NCBI RefSeq assembly: GCF_017921815.1
Contig: NZ_JAGEMM010000001.1
Location: 1,178,001 to 1,242,000 of the forward strand
Origin: Microvirga antarctica
GTDB lineage: Bacteria; Pseudomonadota; Alphaproteobacteria; Rhizobiales; Beijerinckiaceae
Reading direction: 5' to 3'
Length of the DNA: 64,000 nucleotides
The translations under genes and the position numbers were made by a program. A model generated the notes under the pieces. It was not told the DNA's origin, searched no databases, and saw only the letters and a program-made list of their open reading frames with translations. Shown here piece by piece: positions 18,375 to 27,194 of this stretch. How positions within the stretch are numbered: the first letter of the stretch is position 1; every line of letters begins with the position of its first letter.

Positions 18375-18407
18375 CTCGGGTGCGCCGTTGTTTCGGAGCG
18401 TTGCGTT

Positions 18408-19130
18408 ATGAGTAAGCCGTTATTGTCGGATCCTTCGCTGTCTGCACTTGCGCAGGATTTCAATCGCAGCCCAGTTGCCGATTCTCCCGTCGCTCCAGCC
18501 TCCTCCACTCTTCTTCGCGTTGTGGCCAGGATGGGCAAGCGGGGGTTCGACATGGTCGCGGCATTCGTTCTGCTTCTCATGAGCGTTCCGCTCTTTCTGG
18601 CCGTGGCGGCCCTGGTGGCGATCGATGGGGGACCGGTCTTTTACCTCCACAAGCGAATCGGCAGAAACGGCGTCACGTTCGGATGCCTGAAATTTCGCAC
18701 GATGATTCTCGGCGCGGAGGATTGCCTCGACGAGTACCTGTTTCACCACCCAGCGGCCCAGATGGAATGGGCAAAGGAGCAGAAACTCGCCTTCGATCCG
18801 CGTGTCACGGCAATTGGCCGGTTCCTGCGGCTCTCCAGCATCGACGAGTTGCCGCAGCTCCTCAACGTTCTGAAAGGCGATATGAGCCTTGTCGGTCCCC
18901 GCCCCGTCACCCAGGGCGAGCTCGTGCATTACGGTCTGGCCACACCTCTTTATAAGAGCGTTCGGCCCGGCATCACCGGTCTGTGGCAAGTTAGCGGCCG
19001 CAATGACCTCGAATACAACAAGCGGGTTCGGCTCGATGAAACGTATGTTCGGAACTGGAGCCTCATGGCGGATTTCTCAATCCTCCTCCGCACGCCTGCC
19101 GTGGTGATTTCGCGGAAGGGTGCGCGATGA
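18408..19130 (+). CDS. ExoY-like undecaprenyl-phosphate sugar phosphotransferase
   Basis: The priming enzyme of polysaccharide assembly. It transfers a sugar-1-phosphate to undecaprenyl phosphate at the inner membrane. The 240-residue protein has one transmembrane helix (about 47-70, AAFVLLLMSVPLFLAVAALVA), then KRIGRNGVTFGCLKFRTM, DELPQLLNVLKGDMSLVGPRP and PGITGLWQVSGRN, the classical bacterial sugar transferase signature. The short form without an N-terminal multi-TM domain matches ExoY rather than WbaP. GGAG lies nine bases before the ATG. It is the first gene of a run of overlapping polysaccharide genes. Confidence 0.92.
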   Translation: MSKPLLSDPSLSALAQDFNRSPVADSPVAPASSTLLRVVARMGKRGFDMVAAFVLLLMSVPLFLAVAALVAIDGGPVFYLHKRIGRNGVTFGCLKFRTMILGAEDCLDEYLFHHPAAQMEWAKEQKLAFDPRVTAIGRFLRLSSIDELPQLLNVLKGDMSLVGPRPVTQGELVHYGLATPLYKSVRPGITGLWQVSGRNDLEYNKRVRLDETYVRNWSLMADFSILLRTPAVVISRKGAR

Positions 19131-19996
19131 CCACCCTCTCGCCCCCAGTCCTTTCGCCCGCACGCCGTGACGACAGCCGAATTTTCACGGTCAGCGTGTT
19201 GATGTCGACCTACGCGGCAGAAAGCGCTTCGAACCTGGAGGCGGCGCTCGACAGCATCGAGCGGCAATCCGTCCGCCCCAACCAACTTGTTCTTGTCATC
19301 GACGGACCGATCTGCGGCGAGCAGGAAGCTGTCATTGCGCGGCATTGTGAAGAGAGCGGGATCGCGACGATCCTCGTGCGGCTTCCGCACAATCGCGGCC
19401 TGGCCGAGGCCATGAACGCGGGCCTGAAGCGCTGCACGGGTGAGTTCGTCATGCGGATGGACAGCGACGACATCAGTGAGCCCGATCGCGTCGAACGACA
19501 GTTGATTTACGCCCAAGCCCATCGGGACATCGATGTCATCTCGTCCTGGAGCGAGGAGTTCTTCGAGGACGGCGCGCCGTCGCAACTCAAGGTGTCCCCT
19601 ACGAGTCATGACGCGATCATCCGTGCGCTCCATTGGCGAAACATCCTCGTTCACCCCACCGTTCTGATCAAGAAGACGGCCCTGGTTGCGGTCGACGGCT
19701 ACCGGGCGACCTACGGACGTCTCGAGGATTACGATCTTTTCGTCCGGTTGGCGCTCGCCGGGGCGAAATTTCACGTGATTCCCAAGGCGCTTGTTAAAGT
19801 GCGCTCCAGCACGGCCCAACGGGGACGCCGCGGCGGCTTGAATTATGTCCTCAACGAGATGCGTTTTCGTTTCGAGTGCTTGCGGACCGGCTTTCTGACG
19901 AAGAGTCAGTTCGTGGCCATCACCCTGATGTACTCTGTTTTTCGTCTCGTCTCGGGGCCTGTCAGGCGCAGGCTCTATGCCTTGGCCCGAACCTAG
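19127..19996 (+). CDS. Family 2 glycosyltransferase
   Basis: A 289-residue GT-A fold transferase that probably adds a sugar to the lipid-linked repeat unit on the cytoplasmic face. The N-terminal strand SVLMSTYAAESASNLEAAL, the LPHNRGLAEAMNAGL region, and the metal-binding MRMDSDDIS (DxD type) are visible, followed by the acceptor-side YGRLEDYDLFVRL. Start overlaps the ExoY-like stop as ATGA, so translation is coupled. Donor sugar unknown. Confidence 0.9.
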   Translation: MTTLSPPVLSPARRDDSRIFTVSVLMSTYAAESASNLEAALDSIERQSVRPNQLVLVIDGPICGEQEAVIARHCEESGIATILVRLPHNRGLAEAMNAGLKRCTGEFVMRMDSDDISEPDRVERQLIYAQAHRDIDVISSWSEEFFEDGAPSQLKVSPTSHDAIIRALHWRNILVHPTVLIKKTALVAVDGYRATYGRLEDYDLFVRLALAGAKFHVIPKALVKVRSSTAQRGRRGGLNYVLNEMRFRFECLRTGFLTKSQFVAITLMYSVFRLVSGPVRRRLYALART

Positions 19997-20045
19997 TCCC
20001 CGAAGGATCCCGCGAACAGGCGCATCAGAAAGATTCGAGGTTGCC

Positions 20046-21326
20046 ATGAACGCCCAGCACCGAATGCCTTTCGCCCGGATCGATCTTCCGGCTGACGAGG
20101 CACCGCGATCCGCCGCAAGACGCGTGCCTGTCTCACGGCTGCTGCTGAGATTTCTCGGCGGGTTTCTGGTCGTTCTCATCTGCGCCGCCGTCGCCTGGCC
20201 GCTTCTTCCCAGGCGCTTTGAGTCGACAGCATCGGTGATCCTGCGACCAACCGACGATCAGGGTCGGCTCGACAGTCTTCAGTCCTTGCGCCAACCGCTC
20301 GACGATAATGCCATCCAGTCGGAGATGGACATCATCGGCTCTCCCGTCATCGCGTCCGCCGTCATCGCCCATCATCATCTCGAAAATGACCCTGAATTTG
20401 CAGGCGACCCCGATCGGCTGAGCGCGCGCGCGCTGTCCGCCCTCTATCGCTTCTTGCCCTCTGCGTCTGCATGGTTGGGTGACATTCAACCGGTCTCCGA
20501 AGTCGCCTTGCGCGACCGCCTGCAGAAGCATCTCATCGTCTCGCGGGACCGTCGTTCCTACACGGTGAAGATGGGCTACTGGTCGTCCGATCCGGCAAAA
20601 GCGGCCGCTCTCACCAACACGCTGTTGAACGCTTACCTGGAAGACCAGCTCGCGCGCAAACGGGGTAGCGCAGAGCAGCAATCCGCATTGCTTCTCGAAC
20701 GCGTTGAGGGATTGCGCGGGCGCTATGACAACTCGGAGCGCACGGTGCGCGAATATGCTCTCCAATCCGATCTTGACGACAGCGCGATGCTGACCTCGCT
20801 GGAAGCGCAGCGGTCAGCCCTTACGGCGGAGGCAGCAGATCTGCGCGCCCGCATCGCGCTCCGCGCTGCGGCTGGCGATGTCCCTGGCCCATCGGGAGCC
20901 CGCCCCGCCATGCCGCCCTCGCAAACCGTCCCCGCGACGATCCAGCCCTCATTGTCGGCGGGATCGGACACGCGCAGCCTCGAAGCCCGTGAAGCCGTCG
21001 TGCAGAAGGCGTTGCGGACTGTGCGCGAGGCGATTGCCGATCGTCGGCTAGCGGCCCTCAAACTGGAAGCCCTGCGCCGAGAAGCCGCCATTGATAAGGA
21101 GTTGCTCGACGGCGCCATGGTGCGATTGAAGGAACAGGCTCCCCGCCTTTCAACGGTTGGACCCGGCGTTGAAATTCTCGCCCGTCCGGATCCGGCCCTG
21201 CGTCCCACGTTTCCGAACGCGTTCCTGTTCGTCGTCGGAACGCTGGTTGCTGCGCTCGCCGCCGGCGTCGCCATGGCATGGAACCCCCGTGCGGCTGATC
21301 TTCGCCGTGCGTTGTCGGGCCGCTAG
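20046..21326 (+). CDS. Wzz/GumC-like polysaccharide chain-length protein without a kinase domain
   Basis: A 426-residue inner-membrane protein with an N-terminal TM helix (about 38-57, LRFLGGFLVVLICAAVAWPL), a large periplasmic part with Wzz features (FESTASVILRP, QSEMDIIGSPVIASAVI), a long coiled coil (about 200-370), and a C-terminal TM (AFLFVVGTLVAALAAGVAMAW). It ends soon after that helix and has no BY-kinase. It is likely to set chain length or to link the polymerase and exporter. The ATG at 20046 is preceded by CGAGG. An overlapping frame with the GT gene upstream is not used. Confidence 0.85.
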   Translation: MNAQHRMPFARIDLPADEAPRSAARRVPVSRLLLRFLGGFLVVLICAAVAWPLLPRRFESTASVILRPTDDQGRLDSLQSLRQPLDDNAIQSEMDIIGSPVIASAVIAHHHLENDPEFAGDPDRLSARALSALYRFLPSASAWLGDIQPVSEVALRDRLQKHLIVSRDRRSYTVKMGYWSSDPAKAAALTNTLLNAYLEDQLARKRGSAEQQSALLLERVEGLRGRYDNSERTVREYALQSDLDDSAMLTSLEAQRSALTAEAADLRARIALRAAAGDVPGPSGARPAMPPSQTVPATIQPSLSAGSDTRSLEAREAVVQKALRTVREAIADRRLAALKLEALRREAAIDKELLDGAMVRLKEQAPRLSTVGPGVEILARPDPALRPTFPNAFLFVVGTLVAALAAGVAMAWNPRAADLRRALSGR

Positions 21327-21328
21327 TG

Positions 21329-22741
21329 ATGGACGCGGCCAGCACGATGCGCCTTGACAAGGAAAATGCTGCACTCCTGTGCACGCTTCCCGTCGTCATT
21401 GCGATCGGATGGCTTTGTGCCGTTGTGGCCGCAGCCGACATGGGGCCCGCCATGTATGCTGCCCCGGCTGTCGGCAGTCTCACCGCAATCGCGCTCTTCA
21501 TTCTGCTGCGATCGTCAGTACGCGGGCGGCTGACCACACAGGTGCTTCTTGTCACGGCGGTCTTCGTGCTGAGTCTCAACTTTCGCCAACGAGAGTTGGG
21601 TGAAACCGGGCTTGACTGGCAGAACGGAATGAAATTCGCCGTATGGCTGGCGATTCTGGCTCTCGGAGCCCTTCGCTGGCGTGAGCTTGCCGGGCTGGTT
21701 GGCAGGCCTCTCATCGGACTTTCCGTGGCGGGCGCAGCCGTTGCGCTGGCATCTGCAGCGTGGTCCGACGTGCCAACCTATACGGCCGCCAGCGCCGTGG
21801 GGCTTTTCGCTTATCTGGTGCTCGCCTGCCTCGTCGTCCGCGACTTGGACGAGGCCAGTATCCTGCGAACCCTGGTGTTCGGTCTCGCGGCTTTTCTTGC
21901 TCTTGGGCTGCTCGCCGGTGCGCTGCAATTCGAGGTCGCCTGGCTCGAACCGTCAGCAGAAGAAACTGTCAGACGTTTGCAGGGATTCTCCGGCCATCCG
22001 AACACCTTCGGTCAGCAGGCCGCTATCTTCATCACCCTGACGGCCATCGCCTATCGCTCGCGGATCCTGCGCCCACGAATCGTCGCGCTCCTGCTCGCGT
22101 TGGGTCTGGCCGCGATTCTATCGAGCGGCAGCCGCACCAACCTTGCCGCCGCAGCCGTCGCCTGGCTGGTCATTGCTGTTCGCGCTCATCGCTGGCGGCG
22201 CGCAATCGTGCTCACCGGACTCATCGGGCTCTCGACGATCCTGTTCCTTGCGGCATCGGATGGCCTGGTGGAAATGGACGGTCTCCTTCGCGGCCTGAGC
22301 CGCACAGGTTCCGAGGGCGAGATCTTCACGCTCACGGGCCGGACGGAACTGTGGAGCACGGCGTGGTCCCTGATCACTGAGCGGCCCCTGTTCGGCTGGG
22401 GTTACAACGGCGTCGAGGAGAGGCTTGCGGAAAGCGTCAGCTCATCTTTCGAGGGGACGGCCGTCAATGTGCATAACATGCTGCTGCAGAGCATCCTGTC
22501 GCTGGGCTTCCTCGGGTCTCTTCCGGCCATCGCGGCAATCGGTATTCTCTGCACGCGCTTTTTCACCCGGCCTGATCCCGTCCGTGACCAGATTGCCTTG
22601 CTGTTGCTGATCATCGGCCTTGGCGAAGTGGGGATGGCGGCAACGCCGATCCTGCTGACGGTCGTCGTCTTCTATGTTTTCGTGCGCGACGAGGTATCGT
22701 GTGGCCAGTCCTGCGCCTGGGGCCCGGGAGGCATCGCATGA
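21329..22741 (+). CDS. O-antigen ligase/Wzy polymerase family protein
   Basis: A 470-residue polytopic inner-membrane protein with about 11-12 hydrophobic segments. The Wzy_C/O-antigen ligase pattern is visible: a periplasmic loop with GFSGHPNTFGQQAA, later GWGYNGVEERLAES and NVHNMLLQSILSLGFLG, where the His-containing stretch is typical. In this context it probably polymerises repeat units. The ATG at 21329 comes three bases after a GTG that overlaps the previous stop codon. Confidence 0.88.
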   Translation: MDAASTMRLDKENAALLCTLPVVIAIGWLCAVVAAADMGPAMYAAPAVGSLTAIALFILLRSSVRGRLTTQVLLVTAVFVLSLNFRQRELGETGLDWQNGMKFAVWLAILALGALRWRELAGLVGRPLIGLSVAGAAVALASAAWSDVPTYTAASAVGLFAYLVLACLVVRDLDEASILRTLVFGLAAFLALGLLAGALQFEVAWLEPSAEETVRRLQGFSGHPNTFGQQAAIFITLTAIAYRSRILRPRIVALLLALGLAAILSSGSRTNLAAAAVAWLVIAVRAHRWRRAIVLTGLIGLSTILFLAASDGLVEMDGLLRGLSRTGSEGEIFTLTGRTELWSTAWSLITERPLFGWGYNGVEERLAESVSSSFEGTAVNVHNMLLQSILSLGFLGSLPAIAAIGILCTRFFTRPDPVRDQIALLLLIIGLGEVGMAATPILLTVVVFYVFVRDEVSCGQSCAWGPGGIA

Positions 22742-23925
22742 AAGACGATCTTCTCCGGCTCGACACGCGTGCGATCAGTGCTGCCGCCGGAAGCCATTCA
22801 GCCTTCATGGTTGTCCGAAACGAGGCGCGACGGCTGCCCTATTGCCTCGACTATCACCGGGCCTTGGGAATCGAGCGCTTTTTCATCGTCGACAATGGAT
22901 CGGACGACGACACTGAGGCGCTTCTGCTGTCTCAACCGGATTGCCATGTCTTCCGCGCCACCGGCTCTTTCGCAGCGGCAAATTACGGCATGTCCTGGAT
23001 CAACGCGCTGGTCGCCGCTCATGGGGTCGGCGGATGGTGCCTTTTCATTGATGCCGACGAACTGTTCACCTACCCGCATTGCGAGAAAGTCACGCTGCAG
23101 GCCTTCTGCCGCTTTCTCGACAGGCGGGAGAGCGAGGGCGTTTTCGCGCTTCTGCTCGACATGTACAGCGAAGGTGCAATCGCAGATGCGGTCTACGAGT
23201 CGGGCAAGCCTTTTCTCTCGGCCTCCCCGTACTTCGACCGCCACTACACATTTCGGAAGAAATTCCGATTGAGACAGAGCGACGAACCGCTGATGGATAC
23301 CGAAGCGGTCGGCGGCCCGCGGTTGCGGGCGTTCTATCCGGAGCTTGGCGACACGTCGGCCGTGCAGCAGACTTTGCGCCGTGTCGTTCGCCGCTTGCGT
23401 CGTCATCCACTGGGTGCTGCTTTCGGATTGGAGCGCCTGCGCTGGGGTGCGGGCATTGCCCCCGATCTCACGAAGATTCCGCTGATCAAGGCGCGACAAG
23501 GCCTGTCGTGGACGTCCAATCATCGCTGCACGCCCTTGAGATTATCGCCGATGACAGGCGCCCTTCTGCATTTCAAGTTCTTTGCCGACTTTCATCATCG
23601 CGCCCGAACCGAGGCCGCCCGCGCACAGCATTGGGATGGCGGCGCTGAATATGCGCGCTACGCGGCGCTGCTTGAGGCCGAGCCACGCGTCAGCCTGTTC
23701 TATGACGGCAGCGAGGCCTACCGCTCGACGCGGCAATTGATCGATCTCGGCCTGATGCGGACCAGCCCGGACCTTGATGCCCTTGCCGAGTGCCGCGTCA
23801 ACCGGCGCCGGGAGCGACGCTTGCGGGATCAGACCACCGAAATGGCCCCCCGCCGCACGGACGATGCGTCGGGACGCATCGCCGTTCGCGACACCGTGGC
23901 TTTCAAACGCAGGGGTCCCGCATGA
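22738..23925 (+). CDS. Glycosyltransferase of the Glyco_tranf_2_4 type
   Basis: A 395-residue cytoplasmic protein. The first 130 residues carry VVRNEARRLPYCLDYHRALG, ERFFIVDNGSDDDTE and LFIDADELFTYP (DxD), diagnostic of family 2-like transferases that begin with a RNEA motif. The C-terminal half contains no recognised domain and ends in a basic tail. The start overlaps the polymerase stop as ATGA, and the end overlaps the flippase start, so it belongs to the same operon. Confidence 0.85.
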   Translation: MKDDLLRLDTRAISAAAGSHSAFMVVRNEARRLPYCLDYHRALGIERFFIVDNGSDDDTEALLLSQPDCHVFRATGSFAAANYGMSWINALVAAHGVGGWCLFIDADELFTYPHCEKVTLQAFCRFLDRRESEGVFALLLDMYSEGAIADAVYESGKPFLSASPYFDRHYTFRKKFRLRQSDEPLMDTEAVGGPRLRAFYPELGDTSAVQQTLRRVVRRLRRHPLGAAFGLERLRWGAGIAPDLTKIPLIKARQGLSWTSNHRCTPLRLSPMTGALLHFKFFADFHHRARTEAARAQHWDGGAEYARYAALLEAEPRVSLFYDGSEAYRSTRQLIDLGLMRTSPDLDALAECRVNRRRERRLRDQTTEMAPRRTDDASGRIAVRDTVAFKRRGPA

Positions 23926-26105
23926 CCTCCGCTGCCACCGCGGCGCTGGCAAGCCAGGGCAGCGTTGCCCTGCCGCACCGCATGAGAATGCTGCGTGATT
24001 CTCACCGCGTGCGTTGGCTTGGTCATCCTGTCAGCTATACCATTGGGACCACGATCGCGAGCCTTCTGAGCATCGGGACATCGCTTCTCGCACCGTCGCT
24101 GCTGGGGCCCGCGGCCTTCGGAACGTTTGCTCTTCTCACCAGCCTCTTTCAATACGCAAGCCGGTTCGACATGGGCCTGTCGCAACTGGCAGACCGGGAT
24201 CTGGCGGCTGGCGCAACCCCGGCGCCGGGACGCGACGGCGAAATTCTCTACGCCAACTGGCTTGCCGGACTTCTCATCCTGGTGGTGATCACGCCGCTTG
24301 CGGCCATCGCGGCTTCCTGGACCACCACGATGACCCCGCTGGATACCGCGCTTGCTGTGGGCGGCGGGGCGCTTGCCATGGTGGCCAACGCGCCCGTCAC
24401 GATCTTCAGGGCGAGCGCCCGGGTGTGGGAATTCACGACCGTGGCGCTCACCCTGCAGGCCGGCATGACATTGCCGCGCCTGTTCGGCCTCATGGTCGCG
24501 GGAATCACAGGGTGCTTCGTCGCCCTTGTCGCCTGGTACGCGGTTCTCGCACTGATCTTTGCGCGGCCGGCGGCGTTGGCCTTTCCGCCGCCAAAGCGCC
24601 TGTTCGGCCTGTGGCGGGCAGCGTTCCCGCTCTTTCTCTTTAATGCCCTGTGGCTGGTGTATCTCACAGCCAATCGCTGGATCGCGGCTTTTCTGACAAC
24701 ACCCGAGGAGCTCGGTCTCTTCGCGTTTGGCGCGAACCTCGCCTTTGTCGGGCTGGGAATGATCTCGACCATCGCCCAGGTCTATTACCCCAAGCTCCTC
24801 GCGCGCATCGTGCGGTCGCCGGCCGGAGCGTGCTCGCGGGCGATCGAGGGGCAGTCCCTTGCGCTCGGCGGCTTGCTCACAGGCGTGTCGGTCCTGGCGA
24901 TCGTCGCTGCACCCGGTCTCATCCCGTGGCTATTCCCCCAGTATGGGTCTGCGACCGCATCGACCGTAATCCTGTCGATCTCCTGTCTGCCGATGGGACT
25001 GGTGGCATGGCTGGTTCCCCTCTCCATTGCCTTGTCAAAGACGCCGAAGAGAGACGCTGTCCGCATCTTCGTGCCGGCTGTGCTTGTGCTGGTCGTCGCC
25101 ATGGCGGCGGGCCAGTCCATTCTGGAAACAGAAGGATTGGCATGGGGATGCGTGATTGGCGGATTTGCATTGCTGATCGCAGCAGCTGCGCATCTCCGCG
25201 GCATCGCAGTGCTGAGCCGCCAATCGGCGCTGCGGATGATTGGTCTGCAAGGCGTGCTGATAGGCGCCCTCTCAGCGCTGGCGATTGCGGCTTTCCCGCA
25301 GGCGGGCAGGAGCGCAACACTGAACGCCGGGGGCCCACCGGCGGGCTGGCGACTGGCCTTCGACGAAACCTTCGACACCCTGAAACTATGGGATCCCGCT
25401 CGCAGAAGCGGCGTGTGGGAGCCCCATTATCCTTGGGGCGCGCGGACCAATGCATCAAACGGCGAGTTACAATATTATGTTGATCCGAGGGCGGGCAATG
25501 AGTCTCCTGCGCTTGTGCGTTTCAACCCGTTTTTCATCGACAAGAATGGGCTCGTGATCCGCGCGCGACCCTTGCCGGCGGATCTCGCGACCCAAACGGG
25601 TCACGCATTTGCGTCCGGATTGCTGACCACCGCGCAGAGTTTCTCATTCACCTACGGTTACGTGGAAATGCGTGCCCGTGTTCCCCGTGGCCGGGGCCTG
25701 TGGAGCGCATTCTGGCTCGCGCCGGTCGACCAATCATGGCCGCCTGAAATCGATATTCTCGAATCGCTGGGCGACGATACCCGCAACTATGTGATGACGG
25801 CGCATTCGAGCTTCCTCGGGTTTCACGGGCAGTCGCAGTTTCGCGTCACGACGCCTGATCTTGCCGACGCGTTCCACACCTACGCGGTGAAATGGACCGC
25901 GGACGAGATCGTCTGGTATTTTGACGGCCGGAAGGTTGCCACCACGGCGACACCCGGAGGCACGCACAAGCCCATGTACCTGATCGTCAATCTCGCCGTC
26001 GGCGGAAACTGGCCGGGCGCGCCCGACGTTTCGACACCTTTTCCTGCCGATTTTCAGATCGACTCCATCCGCGCCTATCTGCCACCGGAGGCGCAATTGC
26101 GCTGA
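23922..26105 (+). CDS. Fusion of a Wzx-like polysaccharide flippase with a GH16 glycanase
   Basis: A single 727-residue reading frame. Residues about 30-465 are a polytopic MATE/PST-type flippase with about 12 hydrophobic helices, expected to flip lipid-linked repeat units. Residues about 470-727 form a complete GH16 domain: LAFDETFDTLKLWDP, GYVEMRARVPRGRGLWSAFWL, the catalytic EIDILE (Glu609, Asp611, Glu614), FHTYAVKWTADEI and MYLIVNLAVGGNWPG. No frameshift or stop separates the parts. The join is a short Gly/Pro linker, so the glycanase should be fixed to the membrane, on whichever face the last helix ends. Such a fusion is unusual. Start overlaps the previous gene as ATGA. Confidence 0.85.
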   Translation: MTSAATAALASQGSVALPHRMRMLRDSHRVRWLGHPVSYTIGTTIASLLSIGTSLLAPSLLGPAAFGTFALLTSLFQYASRFDMGLSQLADRDLAAGATPAPGRDGEILYANWLAGLLILVVITPLAAIAASWTTTMTPLDTALAVGGGALAMVANAPVTIFRASARVWEFTTVALTLQAGMTLPRLFGLMVAGITGCFVALVAWYAVLALIFARPAALAFPPPKRLFGLWRAAFPLFLFNALWLVYLTANRWIAAFLTTPEELGLFAFGANLAFVGLGMISTIAQVYYPKLLARIVRSPAGACSRAIEGQSLALGGLLTGVSVLAIVAAPGLIPWLFPQYGSATASTVILSISCLPMGLVAWLVPLSIALSKTPKRDAVRIFVPAVLVLVVAMAAGQSILETEGLAWGCVIGGFALLIAAAAHLRGIAVLSRQSALRMIGLQGVLIGALSALAIAAFPQAGRSATLNAGGPPAGWRLAFDETFDTLKLWDPARRSGVWEPHYPWGARTNASNGELQYYVDPRAGNESPALVRFNPFFIDKNGLVIRARPLPADLATQTGHAFASGLLTTAQSFSFTYGYVEMRARVPRGRGLWSAFWLAPVDQSWPPEIDILESLGDDTRNYVMTAHSSFLGFHGQSQFRVTTPDLADAFHTYAVKWTADEIVWYFDGRKVATTATPGGTHKPMYLIVNLAVGGNWPGAPDVSTPFPADFQIDSIRAYLPPEAQLR

Positions 26106-26114
26106 GCACAAGAC

Positions 26115-27176
26115 ATGAAACGTTCGACGCGTCATCGGTTGTTCGGAGGGGGATTTGCGGCGATCAACGCAATCGGCGCTGATCGCTGGCTGCGTCCGTT
26201 CACGTTGGGGTCGGGGATGATCCTGATGTTTCATCACGTAAGGCCGTGGCAGCGCAACGCCTTTTCCCCCAACGCTTCGCTGGAGATCACGCCGGAATTC
26301 CTCGCTCTCACCGTTGAGGTTCTCCGGCGCGAAGGGATCGACATCATCCCTCTCGACGATCTCCCGTCTCGCCTCAATCCCGGCGAATCCCAACGTCCCT
26401 TCGCGGTTCTGACATTCGACGACGGCTATCGGGACAACCTCACATACGCGGCGCCCGTGCTGCGGGCGCTGAACGCACCCTGGACGCTCTACGTGGTCGA
26501 TGACTTCGCGCGCGGGCACGGAAGTTTGTGGTGGCTCGACCTCGAGAGAGCGATCGCGGCCGGCAAGGACATCTCGGTGCTGCTCAACGACCGCACGTTC
26601 CGGTTTCAGACAGGCTCTCTGAAACAGAAATACGCGGCATTCAACACCCTCCAGCGCATGCTCAAAGCTGGGCCGGAAACACAGCTTCATCGGGTCATGA
26701 GCGAGCTGCGACAGCGCTTCACCCTCGACCCGGATGCTCTCGTGCGCGACTTGTGCGCCGACTGGGATGAGTTGCGCTCTCTCGCTCAGGATCCCCATGT
26801 CACGATCGGGTCCCACACGCTCACGCACCCGATTCTCAGCCGCTGCGGAGCGCGGAAATCCGAGGCAGAAATCTTCGACAGCAAGGATCGCATCGAGGCG
26901 AGCCTCGGGCGACCAGTCCGTCACCTGGCGTTTCCTCACGGGGATGCCGGCTCGGCCGGATTGCGCGAGTTTCGCCTGAGCCGCGAGAGCGGGTACGACA
27001 CAGCGGTGACGACACGCGCAGGCCATATCTTTGCTGGCTCGCAGGCTGATTTCTGGGCGTTGCCGCGGGTGTCGATCAACGGGCTCCATCAGAGCGAGCA
27101 GGCCCTGCGCGCGCTTCTATCCGGTGCTGCCTTCCTGCCTCAGGTGATCTTGCGCAAGAAGCCAACCCTGCGCTGA
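26115..27176 (+). CDS. Polysaccharide deacetylase (NodB-homology) protein
   Basis: A 353-residue protein with the carbohydrate esterase 4 core: ILMFHHVRPW, LTFDDGYRDNLTYA (metal-binding Asp pair) and IGSHTLTHPILSRC (His ligands), then LAFPHGDAGS. It would remove acetyl groups from the polysaccharide or from N-acetylated sugars. No clear signal peptide is seen, only a weak hydrophobic stretch. It follows the flippase-GH16 gene by 9 bases and closes the operon. Its tail faces the GH16-RTX gene. Confidence 0.85.
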   Translation: MKRSTRHRLFGGGFAAINAIGADRWLRPFTLGSGMILMFHHVRPWQRNAFSPNASLEITPEFLALTVEVLRREGIDIIPLDDLPSRLNPGESQRPFAVLTFDDGYRDNLTYAAPVLRALNAPWTLYVVDDFARGHGSLWWLDLERAIAAGKDISVLLNDRTFRFQTGSLKQKYAAFNTLQRMLKAGPETQLHRVMSELRQRFTLDPDALVRDLCADWDELRSLAQDPHVTIGSHTLTHPILSRCGARKSEAEIFDSKDRIEASLGRPVRHLAFPHGDAGSAGLREFRLSRESGYDTAVTTRAGHIFAGSQADFWALPRVSINGLHQSEQALRALLSGAAFLPQVILRKKPTLR

Positions 27177-27194
27177 TCGAAGGTTGGACGATCG

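Larger units (their letters stand above)
17764..18407. promoter_or_regulatory. 644-bp divergent control region between the NarL-like gene and the exopolysaccharide operon
   Basis: No coding frame is credible here. The stretch is unusually AT-rich for the window and holds a CtrA box (17804-17818), a TACC-N8-GGTA dyad (17844-17859), the second copy of the 14-bp element (18120-18133), a GTTATAAC palindrome near 18165 and a 9-bp hairpin (18344-18374) in the presumed leader of the sugar-transferase gene. It is the main switch region of the locus. Confidence 0.6.

Noticed and set aside
18950..20179. Minus-strand frame of 409 codons opposite the ExoY-like and GT2 genes
   Set aside because: Antisense shadow of well supported glycosyltransferase genes, with no domain or ribosome-binding site.
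25734..27089. Minus-strand frame of 451 codons opposite the GH16 domain and deacetylase
   Set aside because: It lies antisense to two clear genes, has no recognisable domain and shows the Arg/His/Val-rich composition of GC-rich shadow frames.
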